64,000 nucleotides of DNA from Pseudomonas fluorescens (GCF_040448305.1 NZ_CP148752.1:2046001-2110000); one strand, 5' to 3'. Shown: positions 49,525 through 58,732, numbered from the stretch's first letter. Numbers and translations are program-made. The notes: generated by a model from the sequence alone, not told the origin.

Positions 49525-51147
49525 ATGTCGATTTTCGAAACGGGTCTGGCGCCCTCGGCAGTCAACCATATCGCCCTCTCTCCGCTGAGCTTTATCGAGC
49601 GCACAGCCTCTGTCTACGGTGAGTATCCCGCTGTGATCCACGGCGCCATCCGGCGCAACTGGCAAGAGACTTATGAGCGTTGCCGGCGCCTGGCCAGTGC
49701 ACTGAGCCGGTGGGGTATCGGCAAGGGCGATACAGTGGCGGTGATGTTGCCCAACATTCCCGCCATGCTTGAAGTTCACTTTGGCGTGCCGATGATCGGC
49801 GCAGTGCTCAATACCCTGAACGTACGCCTGGACGCGCAAGCCATTGCCTTCATGCTTGAACACGGCGAAGCCAAGGTCTTGATCACCGATCGAGAGTTCC
49901 ACGCGGTCATTCGTGAGGCCTTGAGCTTGCTCTCCCATCCGCCACTGGTGGTCGATGTGGACGACCCGGAGTACGGCGAAGGCTGCGCGGTCAGCGCGCT
50001 AGACTATGAAGCTTTCCTCGCTGAAGGCGACCCGCAGTTCGCCTGGCAATGGCCTGAGGATGAATGGCAAGCCATCTCGCTCAATTACACATCCGGCACC
50101 ACGGGCAATCCAAAGGGCGTCATCTACCACCACCGCGGGGCCTATCTCAATTCACTGGGCAATCAGATGACTTGGGCCATGGGTCACCACCCGGTGTACC
50201 TGTGGACATTGCCGATGTTCCATTGCAACGGCTGGTGCTATCCGTGGACGGTGACTGCGTTGGCAGGGACTCACGTGTTCCTGCGCCGTGTCGACCCGTA
50301 CAAAATTCTCACGTTGATTCACGAACATCGGGTCAGCCATCTGTGTGGTGCACCGATTGTTCTTAATGGGCTGGTCAACTTGCCCGACTCGGCCAAAGTC
50401 ACCCTCGATCATCCGGTCGACGCCATGCTGGCAGGCGCGGCACCACCGGCCAAAGTCATCGGCGCGGTGGAGGAGATGGGCATCAAGGTCACTCACGTGT
50501 ATGGCCTGACCGAGGTTTACGGCCCAGTGACCGTTTGCGCCTGGCATGCGCAATGGGACGAGCAACCGCTGTATGAGCGTGCAAGGATCAAGTCGCGCCA
50601 AGGCGTACGCTATCCGACCCTGGAAGGGCTGATGGTTGCCGATCCGCAAACCCTTGAACCGGTCCCCTTGGACGGCACAAGTGTCGGCGAAATCTTCATG
50701 CGCGGGAACACGGTCATGAAGGGTTATTTGAAGAACCCCAAAGCGACAAGTGAAGCGTTCGAAGGCGGCTGGTTCCATACCGGCGACCTGGCGGTCCGTC
50801 ACCCTGACGGCTATGTCGAAATCAAGGATCGCCTCAAAGACATCATCATCTCGGGCGGCGAGAACATTTCCACCATCGAGGTCGAAGACGTTCTCTATCG
50901 TCACCCGGCAGTACTGGAGGCCGCAGTGGTCGCCCGCCCGGACGAAAAGTGGGGCGAAACCCCTTGCGCCTTCATCAAGCTCAAAGTCGATTATCAGGAC
51001 ACCCGGGAAGCCGATATCATCCTGTTCTGTCGTGAACATCTGGCGGGCTTCAAATTGCCGAAAACCGTGGTGTTCAGCGAGTTGCCGAAAACATCGACAG
51101 GCAAGATCCAGAAGTACTTGTTGCGCGATTGGGCCAAGGCACTCTGA
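49525..51147 (+). CDS. AMP-dependent acyl-CoA synthetase
   Basis: The 540-residue ANL enzyme activates a carboxylate as acyl-AMP and then acyl-CoA. The AMP-binding signature is LNYTSGTTGNPKGVIYHHRG, with YGLTEVYGP, FHTGDLAVRHPDGYVEIKDR, KDIIISGGENIS and the C-terminal catalytic Lys in PKTSTGKIQKYLLRDW. It resembles medium- or short-chain acyl-CoA ligases such as methylmercaptopropionate-CoA ligase (DmdB), but substrate is not readable. The ATG at 49525 has AGGA 8 nt upstream. It follows gcvPB by 136 bp, probably in the same transcript. Confidence 0.9.
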   Translation: MSIFETGLAPSAVNHIALSPLSFIERTASVYGEYPAVIHGAIRRNWQETYERCRRLASALSRWGIGKGDTVAVMLPNIPAMLEVHFGVPMIGAVLNTLNVRLDAQAIAFMLEHGEAKVLITDREFHAVIREALSLLSHPPLVVDVDDPEYGEGCAVSALDYEAFLAEGDPQFAWQWPEDEWQAISLNYTSGTTGNPKGVIYHHRGAYLNSLGNQMTWAMGHHPVYLWTLPMFHCNGWCYPWTVTALAGTHVFLRRVDPYKILTLIHEHRVSHLCGAPIVLNGLVNLPDSAKVTLDHPVDAMLAGAAPPAKVIGAVEEMGIKVTHVYGLTEVYGPVTVCAWHAQWDEQPLYERARIKSRQGVRYPTLEGLMVADPQTLEPVPLDGTSVGEIFMRGNTVMKGYLKNPKATSEAFEGGWFHTGDLAVRHPDGYVEIKDRLKDIIISGGENISTIEVEDVLYRHPAVLEAAVVARPDEKWGETPCAFIKLKVDYQDTREADIILFCREHLAGFKLPKTVVFSELPKTSTGKIQKYLLRDWAKAL

Positions 51148-51611
51148 AAAGAGTGCCCAAGTTTAGAGGGCGTTAGATGGAGTAGCTGGCAAAGGCCATC
51201 AGCCGCTCTCCAGATGAAATGGAGAAGGCTGATGGTTCGCTGAAGACTTCAGCGTTTGCAGATCTTGTTCGCAGGTTTCATTGGCGTGGGGGACGCCAGG
51301 CTCGTCGACCTCTTCCTGCATCAACGTATCGCAGGCAAAAAAAACGCGGGTCGGCAATACTTCTCGAGCGAAGCATCGTCGAGATGAAAGGCATAGGTTC
51401 TGAAAAAAGGCATCTGGGCCTCCGGTGCAATCCCGATGGTGGGCAGGGGACGGGAAATCGAGGTTGGGTAAACAGGCTGGGTTGGGGGGGATGACGAACC
51501 TTGGCCGTTGGCGGCAATCCACTCGTTTGTTGACCACCGTTGTCGTCGATCTACAAAGGAATGTTTGGAGCTAACGGCCTCGGATCTGGTCGAACTTGCG
51601 GCAGTGTCTGA
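51148..51611. other. Intergenic region after the acyl-CoA ligase
   Basis: These 464 bp lie between convergent genes. A strong hairpin occupies 51196-51235: CCATCAGCC/GGCTGATGG (9 bp) plus inner CTCCA/TGGAG, probably the end of the ligase transcript although no T-run follows. The remainder has open frames without family resemblance; a degraded gene is possible but not supported. Confidence 0.45.
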
Positions 51612-52049
51612 TTACAGCCGAGCTACTTTTTGCGGTTCGCCGCCACCCCAGTACAACCAGGTCCAGCCGTCGCCCTTGCGCTGGAATACCCCGGTCGCAA
51701 CGTACTGGACGACCGTTGGCTCAGCGTTTTCAATCGTGTGGCCGTCGATGCGGATCTGCGCCCAGGCAATGTCATCGCGCATCCAGGACACCACCAGTCG
51801 TGGTTCCCATCGGATGTTCAGGGTGGTCACCCACGTCACGCCATTTTGTACCGCTTCGGTCCCCATGAAGAACTCGTCCAAGCCTGAGCCGGCGATCGCG
51901 ACGTCCGGATCGGCGAAGTACTTGGCGACGTCCGAGCCAGGCGTGGAAAAGCCCAGCAGGATTTTCGTGATAAAGGCATTGAGGGATTCCCGGGTCGCGG
52001 TGTCGGAAATCATGGAGGGCGACTGGTACCCAGCGAGACTGTCGATCAT
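51612..52049 (-). CDS. SnoaL-like / nuclear transport factor 2 family protein
   Basis: The 145-residue protein has the cone-shaped NTF2-like pattern: an N-terminal helix (TRESLNAFITKILLGFS), DPDVAIAGSGLDEFFMGTEA, then beta strands ending VVQYVATGVFQRKGDGWTWL. Members include small isomerases, hydrolases and ligand binders. It is transcribed from the region holding four TetR-type palindromes and is divergent from the flavin oxidoreductase. Its substrate may belong to the pathway of the gcvPA/gcvPB operon (inference). Confidence 0.75.
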   Translation of the reverse strand: MIDSLAGYQSPSMISDTATRESLNAFITKILLGFSTPGSDVAKYFADPDVAIAGSGLDEFFMGTEAVQNGVTWVTTLNIRWEPRLVVSWMRDDIAWAQIRIDGHTIENAEPTVVQYVATGVFQRKGDGWTWLYWGGGEPQKVARL

Positions 52050-52128
52050 AAATACTCCTGTTGGCTTGCGTGGTGTAGGAACTTTTCTGCGGGTGACGGA
52101 GGTATGGCTGTCCGTGTGGCAAGACTTT

Positions 52129-52345
52129 TCATACGCGTCGTATGTTAGTTATGCTATTTAACATACGTTGCGCACGTCAAGTGGCATGCATACCGTTTGT
52201 TTTTGTGTAAATCCTGGAGCGTTGGAAGGCTGAGTTTTTGTAGAAATCGATTGAGCAGCGGGGGGATTTTTGTGGTGAAGGGGCAAATCTGTCGATTGAC
52301 ATACGGGTTGTATGTTGTATTTTTGTCGGCATACACGGCGTATGT
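52129..52345. promoter_or_regulatory. Four TetR operator-like palindromes in a divergent promoter
   Basis: Sites lie at 52129-52145 (TCATACGCGTCGTATGT), 52161-52177 (ACATACGTTGCGCACGT), 52300-52316 (ACATACGGGTTGTATGT) and 52329-52345 (GCATACACGGCGTATGT). They match the pattern at 45.1 kb. The first pair faces the SnoaL-like gene and the second pair the flavin oxidoreductase gene. Confidence 0.75.
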
Positions 52346-52420
52346 AATCAGCTTCTGCCTAACCAGGCTTGGCCAGGATGATGCGTGCCGGCACTTCTTC
52401 ACTTGGATCAATCGTCAATC

Positions 52421-53374
52421 ATGCATGACTTCAAAGATCACCGCGGATACTCGGCCATGTACCGCGAGGGGCACCTGACTCTTGGGCTTTACTTCGCGAT
52501 TGAGTCCTACGCAGGGGCTATCCCGGAGATGGATGTAGCGCGACAGATCAGTACCGCGCAGTTGGCGGAACGCTACGGATTTTCGGCCGTGTATTTCAGG
52601 GATGTTCCTCTGAATGTTCCTTCGTTCGGTGATGTGGGCCACATTTATGACCCATGGGTATTCATGGGGTATGTGGCGGCGCAGACTACCCGTATCGCGC
52701 TCGCGACGGGCAGCATCGTTTCAACCTTGCGTCATCCCTTGCATCTCGCCAAGGCAGCAGCTTCGGTAGACAGGCTGTCGGGGCAGCGCCTCGTGCTTGG
52801 TCTTGCGACAGGGGACCGGCCAACCGAGTTCTCGGCCTTCAACGCCTCTCTCGAAAAACGCCAGGAATTGTTTCAGGAAGCATTGGCGGTGATGCGCCGT
52901 GTATGGAGCGAAGAGTCGCCAAGGATCTCCACTTCGAGGGTAGAACTGTCCGTCGCAGACCTGCTACCCAAGCCTCTACTGGGCACCATCCCCGTTATGG
53001 TGACGGGACACTCGCGTCAATCGCTGGAGTGGATCGCCAGTCATGCTGACGGTTGGCTCTACTATCCGCAGGACGTGGTGCAACAGGCAGTGACGATTCA
53101 AAAATGGCGGTCGTTGACTCAAGGTTTCAAGCCATTCTCGCAGTCACTTTATGTTGATCTCTCGCCAGATCCGGAAGAAGCACGCACGCCTATTCATCTC
53201 GGGTTCAGGTCAGGGCATCGCTTCCTGATCCATTACCTGCAAACGTTGAGAGAGATCGGGGTCAACCATGTCGGCTTGAATCTCAAATACGGTCGCCGCC
53301 CTGCGCACGAAGTCGTTCAGGAGCTGGGTGAGTATGTGGTTCCCCATTTTGCTGGCAACTATCCAGAAGCGTGA
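52421..53374 (+). CDS. Luciferase-like (LLM-class) flavin-dependent oxidoreductase
   Basis: The 317-residue TIM-barrel protein starts near MYREGHLTLGLYFAIESYAG and has RIALATGSIVSTLRHPLHLA, ASVDRLSGQRLVLGLATGDR, FQEALAVMRRVWSEE and VMVTGHSRQSLEWIASHADG. These are typical of bacterial luciferase-like monooxygenases and F420/FMN oxidoreductases. The start at 52421 is 76 bp after the last operator; its ribosome site is weak. Shared operators link it to the TetR-controlled genes, so it may add oxygen to or oxidise a pathway intermediate. Confidence 0.82.
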   Translation: MHDFKDHRGYSAMYREGHLTLGLYFAIESYAGAIPEMDVARQISTAQLAERYGFSAVYFRDVPLNVPSFGDVGHIYDPWVFMGYVAAQTTRIALATGSIVSTLRHPLHLAKAAASVDRLSGQRLVLGLATGDRPTEFSAFNASLEKRQELFQEALAVMRRVWSEESPRISTSRVELSVADLLPKPLLGTIPVMVTGHSRQSLEWIASHADGWLYYPQDVVQQAVTIQKWRSLTQGFKPFSQSLYVDLSPDPEEARTPIHLGFRSGHRFLIHYLQTLREIGVNHVGLNLKYGRRPAHEVVQELGEYVVPHFAGNYPEA

Positions 53375-53798
53375 CAATGAAGCGAAACGGAACGGAACGG
53401 CCAATTTTGATGGCCAGGTCTACAAGGCTTGGTCGACTACCGCGTCCAGGGTATCGCGACTGAAGCCCGACTTGGCTTGAATCGCCTTACCATGGAGCAC
53501 AGCTAGCACGAAGGCGGCTAACGCGGAACAGTTGGAAAGCCTAGCAGTGGTGGGAAAAATTGTTGGACCCATAGAATTTTCCAACGACTGCTTTTGGCCC
53601 AGAGTGTGTAAAAACGCTTCACCAAAATTGAAGTATGCGCATCTACGTTAAATCTGAAATTTATCGGCACGTCAGCAGATGTGGATTTCGCGTAGAAACG
53701 CGATTTCCAGTCCGATTTTGAGTACCTGTCGCGCTCAAAAACGTTTTTACACAGCCTCGGCCAGAAGCGGTCACCTCCGCGCCTCACAAACTCGACTT
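53375..53798. other. Intergenic region containing a third MITE-like repeat
   Basis: No gene is supported. The 158-bp repeat fills 53600-53758. Either side are short unremarkable stretches between the convergent LLM and msrA genes. Confidence 0.5.
53600..53758 (+). repeat. 158-bp MITE-like repeat, copy 3
   Basis: It begins CAGAGTGTGTAAAAACGC and ends CGTTTTTACACAGCC exactly as copy 1, while the middle is more divergent (still with GCAGA and GTAGAAACGCGA). It lies 17.7 kb from the other two copies, showing that the element is dispersed. Confidence 0.75.
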
Positions 53799-54305
53799 TC
53801 AGGCGCGCTTGGGGAGCTTCCAGTTCGGGCGGATGAAGTGGCATGTGTAGCCATTCGGTATACGTTCGAGGTAATCCTGGTGCTCTGGTTCCGCTTCCCA
53901 AAAAGGCCCCGCCGGTTCGATTTCGGTGACTACTCGGCCTGGCCACAGGTGTGAAGCATCGACATCGGCAGCGGTATCCTCGGCAATGTCGCGTTGCTGT
54001 TCGTTGAGGTAGTAGATCGCCGAACGATAGCTGGGGCCCAGGTCATTACCCTGACGGTTGGGCGTGCTGGGGTCGTGTATCTGGAAGAAGAACTCAAGGA
54101 TCTGCCGGTAGCTGATCACGGCAGGGTCGAAGACGATCTCGATGGCTTCGGCGTGGTTGCCATGGTTGCGGTAGGTGGCATTCGGCACGTCGCCGCCGGT
54201 ATAACCGACCCGCGTGTGCAGCACACCGGGATAGCGCCGCAGCAGATCCTGCATGCCCCAGAAGCAGCCGCCGGCGAGAATGGCAGTTTCGGTTTGTGTG
54301 GTCAT
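53799..54305 (-). CDS. msrA: Peptide methionine-S-sulfoxide reductase
   Basis: MsrA reduces methionine-S-sulfoxide in proteins using thioredoxin. The active site GGCFWGMQDLL (Cys-Phe-Trp-Gly) is near residue 14, followed by VGYTGGDVPNATYRNHGNHA and DPSTPNRQGNDLGPSYRSAI. It has 168 residues, without the C-terminal MsrB fusion, and resolving cysteines are few (one near the C-terminus in YTCHFIRP). It stands alone between two intergenic gaps. Confidence 0.95.
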   Translation of the reverse strand: MTTQTETAILAGGCFWGMQDLLRRYPGVLHTRVGYTGGDVPNATYRNHGNHAEAIEIVFDPAVISYRQILEFFFQIHDPSTPNRQGNDLGPSYRSAIYYLNEQQRDIAEDTAADVDASHLWPGRVVTEIEPAGPFWEAEPEHQDYLERIPNGYTCHFIRPNWKLPKRA

Positions 54306-54645
54306 GGTCTGTCCTTCCTCTCGGGGACGTTGTGTATAGCCATTGTTATGAGGGCGTGTTGACCAATTCCAAGGTTTCGCGCAAACAGGACTGGAATGAC
54401 CGCTCCAGCCGATTACTGCCTGTCGAGAAGAGCAGCAATTGACTGTGGATTCAACCTATAGCTGAAATTGCAGACACCGGATTTTTAATCGCCTAGCCGA
54501 CGCTGATCTTTCCCCCGGCCGTCCTCTCATTGTTTGTTCGCCTCTAAAGTGTCCGCCACTCAGTGGGTGCTCGCATCGTTGAGTTTCGATGGCGGCTCTG
54601 GCAGTGCTGTTGGAAGCCACAGCGAAATACATAGATCACGATTAC
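54306..54645. other. Intergenic region upstream of msrA, no gene seen
   Basis: About 340 bp between msrA and the terminator of the porin gene. It presumably holds the msrA promoter. I see no ORF, repeat or RNA that can be supported. Confidence 0.35.
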
Positions 54646-54674
54646 AAAAAAAGCGCTGACTCTGTGTCAGCGCT
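54646..54674 (-). terminator. Intrinsic terminator of the porin gene
   Basis: A perfect 9-bp stem AGCGCTGAC/GTCAGCGCT with a 5-nt loop is followed in the minus direction by six T residues. It lies 60 bp after the oprD-type stop. Confidence 0.85.
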
Positions 54675-54733
54675 GAGGTAACAGGGCCAGGCTAGCGTCC
54701 TCGAAGTGCGCGCGATATCGTGAAATCGAGTGG

Positions 54734-56041
54734 TTATAGCAGCGGTATGCTATAGCTCACGATCAAGCGATTCTGCTCCTGGTTTCGCGCCGCCTCGCTG
54801 TTTGATTTGCCGTTACGCCAGCCAAACCCAAGCCCCTTGAGCGGACCGGACTGCAATGCGTAGTCGAGACTGATGTCTCGCTCCCACTCCTTCTGGTTCG
54901 AGCCGCTTGTGGTCTTGATGTTGTCGCCGCTGAGGTACATGACCGAGGCTTTCAGGCCCGGCACGCCGAGGGCGACGAAGTCATAGGCATACTGACCGAA
55001 CGCGGTGCGTTCGCCTGCACGAGTGAAGGATTGAATCAGGCGGTCGGTGTACAGGTACAGACTGGAGCCGCCAGCGCCTTTGTCCGGCAGCGCGCCTTGA
55101 TTGAGCTGAGTGAAGTTACTGCCGCTGGACACGCTTTGGTAACCAGCGGTGACGGCGTGGCCACCCAGGGTGTAAATCAGCGCGGCGCTCCAGGTCTGGT
55201 TGTCGATCTCGCCATCATTGCCTTGGGTGTAGCCGCTGATCCGGTACCCCGACGTGCCGTCGCTGTTTTCACCTGACGAATCCGTCTTGAAGTAGCGCAG
55301 GTCGGTTTTCAGCGATTGACCGTCCGCGATCGGCCATACGTGAATCAGGCCGAAAAACTGCTGCGAGTAATAGTCGTCCAGGTGGGCGTAGTAATACTGC
55401 GCGGTCAGGTCCTTGGTGACTTTCCAGTCGCCACCGGCGAAGTCGAACTGGTTGCTCTCGCGCGCACCACCCAAGGCCGCCAAGCCGGTTTGATCGCTGG
55501 AGCCCCGACCGGTGGCGTGTTCGATCCGCCCACCGACCAGGGTCAGGTCCTTGAACTCGCCAGAGCTCAACTGGCCGCCTTCGAAGGTTTGCGGCAGCAG
55601 GCGGCCGTCGTTCGCGACCAGGATCGGCAGCTTCGGCAGCAACGTGCCCAGGCGCAGTTCGGTTTTCGAAATTCTGGCTTTACCGGTCAGGCCCAGGCGG
55701 CTCCACTCATCCACGGCGTTGTTGTCGCTGTCTGACGGAATCATGCTGCTGCCGACGTGGCGCCCCTTGCCACTGTCCAGCGTCACGCCGAGCAGTCCCA
55801 GCGCGTCGAAGCCAAAACCGAGCTGTCCGTCGGTGTAGCCCGACTTGTAGTCGAGCATGAAACCCTGCGCCCATTCTTCGGTTTTCGAAGGAGCGGCGGT
55901 GCCGTCGCGGTTGTCGTTGTCGAAGTAGAAATTTTTCAGGCCCAGGTTGGCTTTGCTGTCACTGAGGAAGTCCGCGTGTGCCTGGGTGGTTAGTGCAATA
56001 GCACCCAGTGCGAAAGTGACAGCCGCTTTATTTCCTTTCAT
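54734..56041 (-). CDS. OprD-family outer-membrane porin
   Basis: The 435-residue protein starts at the ATG at 56041 with a signal peptide (MKGNKAAVTFALGAIALTTQ, cleavage after AHA). Mature sequence DFLSDSKANLGLKNFYFDND and later EEWAQGFMLDYKSGYTDGQL, RLGTLLPKLPILVANDGRLL and EGGQLSS are hallmarks of OprD/OpdK substrate-specific channels, which end in an aromatic-rich strand. It is upstream of no gene on its strand but follows the MHS transporter at 56219 by 177 bp, so the pair may import the same substrate across both membranes. Confidence 0.92.
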   Translation of the reverse strand: MKGNKAAVTFALGAIALTTQAHADFLSDSKANLGLKNFYFDNDNRDGTAAPSKTEEWAQGFMLDYKSGYTDGQLGFGFDALGLLGVTLDSGKGRHVGSSMIPSDSDNNAVDEWSRLGLTGKARISKTELRLGTLLPKLPILVANDGRLLPQTFEGGQLSSGEFKDLTLVGGRIEHATGRGSSDQTGLAALGGARESNQFDFAGGDWKVTKDLTAQYYYAHLDDYYSQQFFGLIHVWPIADGQSLKTDLRYFKTDSSGENSDGTSGYRISGYTQGNDGEIDNQTWSAALIYTLGGHAVTAGYQSVSSGSNFTQLNQGALPDKGAGGSSLYLYTDRLIQSFTRAGERTAFGQYAYDFVALGVPGLKASVMYLSGDNIKTTSGSNQKEWERDISLDYALQSGPLKGLGFGWRNGKSNSEAARNQEQNRLIVSYSIPLL

Positions 56042-56218
56042 TTGTATCGACCCTTTTTTTGTAGTTTGAAGTTGGGAGTGGATGAACGGGGGCCCCCGCA
56101 GTAGCGGGTGCCGGCAATGATCGTTGCGTGTTGGGCGGTCGGGGTAGACAGGCAAGCCCATTCCAAAGACCAAAGGGTGCATTCGGGACGGGCTTTTTTA
56201 TGAAGTGACCGAGGTAGT

Positions 56219-57529
56219 TCAGATTTTGTCGATTGGCATACCGTGGTTGTTCTTCCACATCAGAACCACGGCACTGGCGATGATGGCGACTACGATCAGA
56301 TAGATGTTGAACATCCAGCCAATGTTTTCCGAGTACAGCCAGGTTGTCAGGTACGAGGCTGTACCACCGAACACTGCGACACCCAGAGAAATGCAGACCC
56401 CGAACATACGGGTGCGATAGCGGGTCGGGATCTGTTCGGAGATCGACGCCGGTTTGCAACCGGTGATGAAGCCCACCAACAACAAGCCTGCGGTTTGCGC
56501 CACCATCAAGGTCCACGGCTCACTGGAAATCAGGCTCCACAGCGGGAACAGCGTGGCAGCAATACCTAGCAACGAGATAAGCGCGGAAATCTTGCGTCCC
56601 CACTGATCGGAGAGCCAGCCCGAGATCGGCAGGAACACCAGGTAGATGACCTGTGCAATGCAGCTCATGGTGAATGCACTGCGCGGGTCCATGCCTTTGA
56701 TGCTGATGGCGTAGATCGACGCCGACGTGACCCAGGTGTAGTAGGTCAACGTGGCACCGGCTTCATAGAGAAACAACCGAATGCCATGTTGAATAATTTT
56801 ACCGCGACTCCAGGCCGACTCGGGTGAGACACCCGCGGCGCTTGGGCTGTGCTCACTTTCCATCATGTTGCGGCGCAACCACAACGCGAAGACGGCCAAC
56901 AGACCACCGGAGGCGAACGGGATGCGCCAGCCCCATTCCTGCATTTCACTGACGGACAGCAGTGACGTCAGCAGCGCCATGTAAAACGTCGCCAGTAACG
57001 ATCCGCAACCAACGGCGATAAACACGGTACTTGACCACAGACCCCGATGTTTCGGCGGGGCGATTTCGGCGATGTAGGCATAGGAGGTGGTGGTCTCGCC
57101 GCCATGGGCAAAACCTTGCGCCAGTCGGGCCAGCAACAGAAGCGCCGAAGCCCAGCTGCCGATGGCGTCATAGGAGGGAATAAAGGCAATCAGCAGGCTG
57201 GCACTGGCCATCAGCAGCATAGTGCTCATTAGCACCGTGCGCCGCCCCAGTTTATCGGCGAGGATGCCGAAGCAGATGCCGCCGAGAGGCCTCAACAGAA
57301 AACCCGCTGCAAACACGGCCAGGGTATTGAGCAGGGCAGAGGTGGCATTGCTTTTATCGAAGAGTGCCGCGGCGATGTAGACCGATGCGACGGTGTAGAT
57401 CGTCCAGTCGAACCACTCAAGCAAGTTTCCCACGCCGGTGGCCATCAATGACTTTCTGCGCAGTGTTGTACGGGTTGTTTTGGCCTGCCCGATCGAAACG
57501 TCGGGTATGGTCTCGGTAATATTATTCAT
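56219..57529 (-). CDS. MFS transporter, metabolite:proton symporter type
   Basis: The 436-residue protein has about 12 membrane segments and the MHS-type motifs ATGVGNLLEWFDWTIYTVAS, FGILADKLGRRTVLMSTMLL (loop 2-3 signature), RLAQGFAHGGETTTSYAYIA and PISGWLSDQWGRKISALISL. Such carriers move shikimate, alpha-ketoglutarate, proline and other organic acids with protons. Next to an AroE-like dehydrogenase and an OprD porin it likely imports the pathway substrate, possibly a cyclitol or carboxylate. The exact substrate is not readable. Confidence 0.88.
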   Translation of the reverse strand: MNNITETIPDVSIGQAKTTRTTLRRKSLMATGVGNLLEWFDWTIYTVASVYIAAALFDKSNATSALLNTLAVFAAGFLLRPLGGICFGILADKLGRRTVLMSTMLLMASASLLIAFIPSYDAIGSWASALLLLARLAQGFAHGGETTTSYAYIAEIAPPKHRGLWSSTVFIAVGCGSLLATFYMALLTSLLSVSEMQEWGWRIPFASGGLLAVFALWLRRNMMESEHSPSAAGVSPESAWSRGKIIQHGIRLFLYEAGATLTYYTWVTSASIYAISIKGMDPRSAFTMSCIAQVIYLVFLPISGWLSDQWGRKISALISLLGIAATLFPLWSLISSEPWTLMVAQTAGLLLVGFITGCKPASISEQIPTRYRTRMFGVCISLGVAVFGGTASYLTTWLYSENIGWMFNIYLIVVAIIASAVVLMWKNNHGMPIDKI

Positions 57530-57634
57530 TGTTGGCTCCGAGATGTTTCATGAACCACGGTATGTGGTGAGTCACGATGGGTTGCATAGGGCTTGCTGAA
57601 AAACGAGATCTCCCATCCAGCAAAAATCCCCTCT

Positions 57635-57736
57635 AGGAACGAATACGGCGATCCGGCTTGCCCGCGAAAACGCCCGGACATTCAGCATTGATGTCGACTG
57701 ACATATCACTCTCGCGAGCAAGCTTGTTCCCACAGT
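57635..57736. repeat. REP-type repeat pair
   Basis: Two oppositely oriented REP-like segments occur between the transporter and transketolase genes: CGGCTTGCCCGCGAAAACG near 57655 and CTCGCGAGCAAGCTTG near 57711. This is the form common in fluorescent pseudomonads. They may form a REPIN hairpin in the intergenic transcript. Confidence 0.55.
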
Positions 57737-57749
57737 GGCAGGGTGGATC

Positions 57750-58730
57750 TCAGGCGTTAATGTGCGCCAACGCGACTTCTTCGATGCCGGCGGCATCGAG
57801 CTTGTAGTGTTCGTACAAGTGTGTCGGCGGTGCGATCAAACTGTATTCGTCGTAGATGCCGTGGCGCTTGAGCTTGACGCCGACGCCTTCGTCCGACAGC
57901 ACTTCGGCTACCGCAGCGCCGAGACCACCGAGGACGTTGTGCTCCTCTACGGTCATCATGCGTTTGCTGCGAGCAGCAGCGCGCAGGATGGCGTCACGGT
58001 CGATCGGCTTGATCGACGCCATGTCGATCACCCCCACGGATCGTCCTTCGGCGTTCATTTTGCGAGCGGCGGCCAGGGCCGCATGCACGGTGATGCCGCA
58101 GGCGATGATGGTCAGTTCTTCACCCTCGATATGCTCATGGGCCTTGCCGAATTCGAAGACCACACCGTCCTCGTAAACGATCGGGTCGCGACCGCGACCA
58201 ATGCGGAAATACACCGGTTTGTCGTAGGTGGCGGAGGCCTTGATGGCAGCGACCAGTTGCGCACCATCTGCCGGCGAAACGACGGCCAGATCGGCAATCG
58301 AACGCATGGTGGCGATGTCTTCGGTGGCATGGTGTGAGGTGCCGTAGAAGCCCAGTGAAATGCCGGTGTGGTGCCCGATCAGACGCACTGGTTGCGCCGA
58401 ATACGCGACGTCCATGCGGATTTGCTCGCAGCACAACAGGCCGAGGAACGAAGCGAAGGTCGCCACGAACGGCATCACACCACAGGTAGCCAGGCCGGCT
58501 GCGGCGGTGACCATGTTTTGTTCGGAGATACCGAACTGCAGGTAACGCTCGGGGTACTGGCTGGCAAATTTGTTCAGGCCGTTGGAGTACTGCAAGTCAG
58601 CCGAACCGGCCATCACTGGGTAACCGGCCTGGGTCAGTTCAATCAGTGCATCAGACAGGTACGACAGGCCCGGGTTGAGTGCGTTGAGGCCACGGTACTG
58701 CCAGGAATTGGGGGAAAGAGGGGCGTTCAT
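57750..58730 (-). CDS. Transketolase C-terminal subunit (split enzyme)
   Basis: The 326-residue protein carries the pyrimidine-binding domain (YSNGLNKFASQYPERYLQFG, ISEQNMVTAAAGLATCGVMP, catalytic Glu in SEQN) and the C-terminal transketolase domain (MMTVEEHNVLGGLGAAVAEV). It complements the N-terminal subunit encoded 2 bp upstream. Split transketolases such as AptA/AptB move a two-carbon unit between sugar phosphates. Its substrate here is unknown; adjacent dehydrogenases suggest a ketose or deoxy-keto intermediate. Confidence 0.9.
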   Translation of the reverse strand: MNAPLSPNSWQYRGLNALNPGLSYLSDALIELTQAGYPVMAGSADLQYSNGLNKFASQYPERYLQFGISEQNMVTAAAGLATCGVMPFVATFASFLGLLCCEQIRMDVAYSAQPVRLIGHHTGISLGFYGTSHHATEDIATMRSIADLAVVSPADGAQLVAAIKASATYDKPVYFRIGRGRDPIVYEDGVVFEFGKAHEHIEGEELTIIACGITVHAALAAARKMNAEGRSVGVIDMASIKPIDRDAILRAAARSKRMMTVEEHNVLGGLGAAVAEVLSDEGVGVKLKRHGIYDEYSLIAPPTHLYEHYKLDAAGIEEVALAHINA

Positions 58731-58732
58731 GT

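Noticed and set aside
51199..51537. Minus-strand 112-codon frame after the acyl-CoA ligase
   Set aside because: No recognisable motif, no ribosome site and overlap with a strong hairpin; it may be decayed DNA but cannot be supported as a gene.
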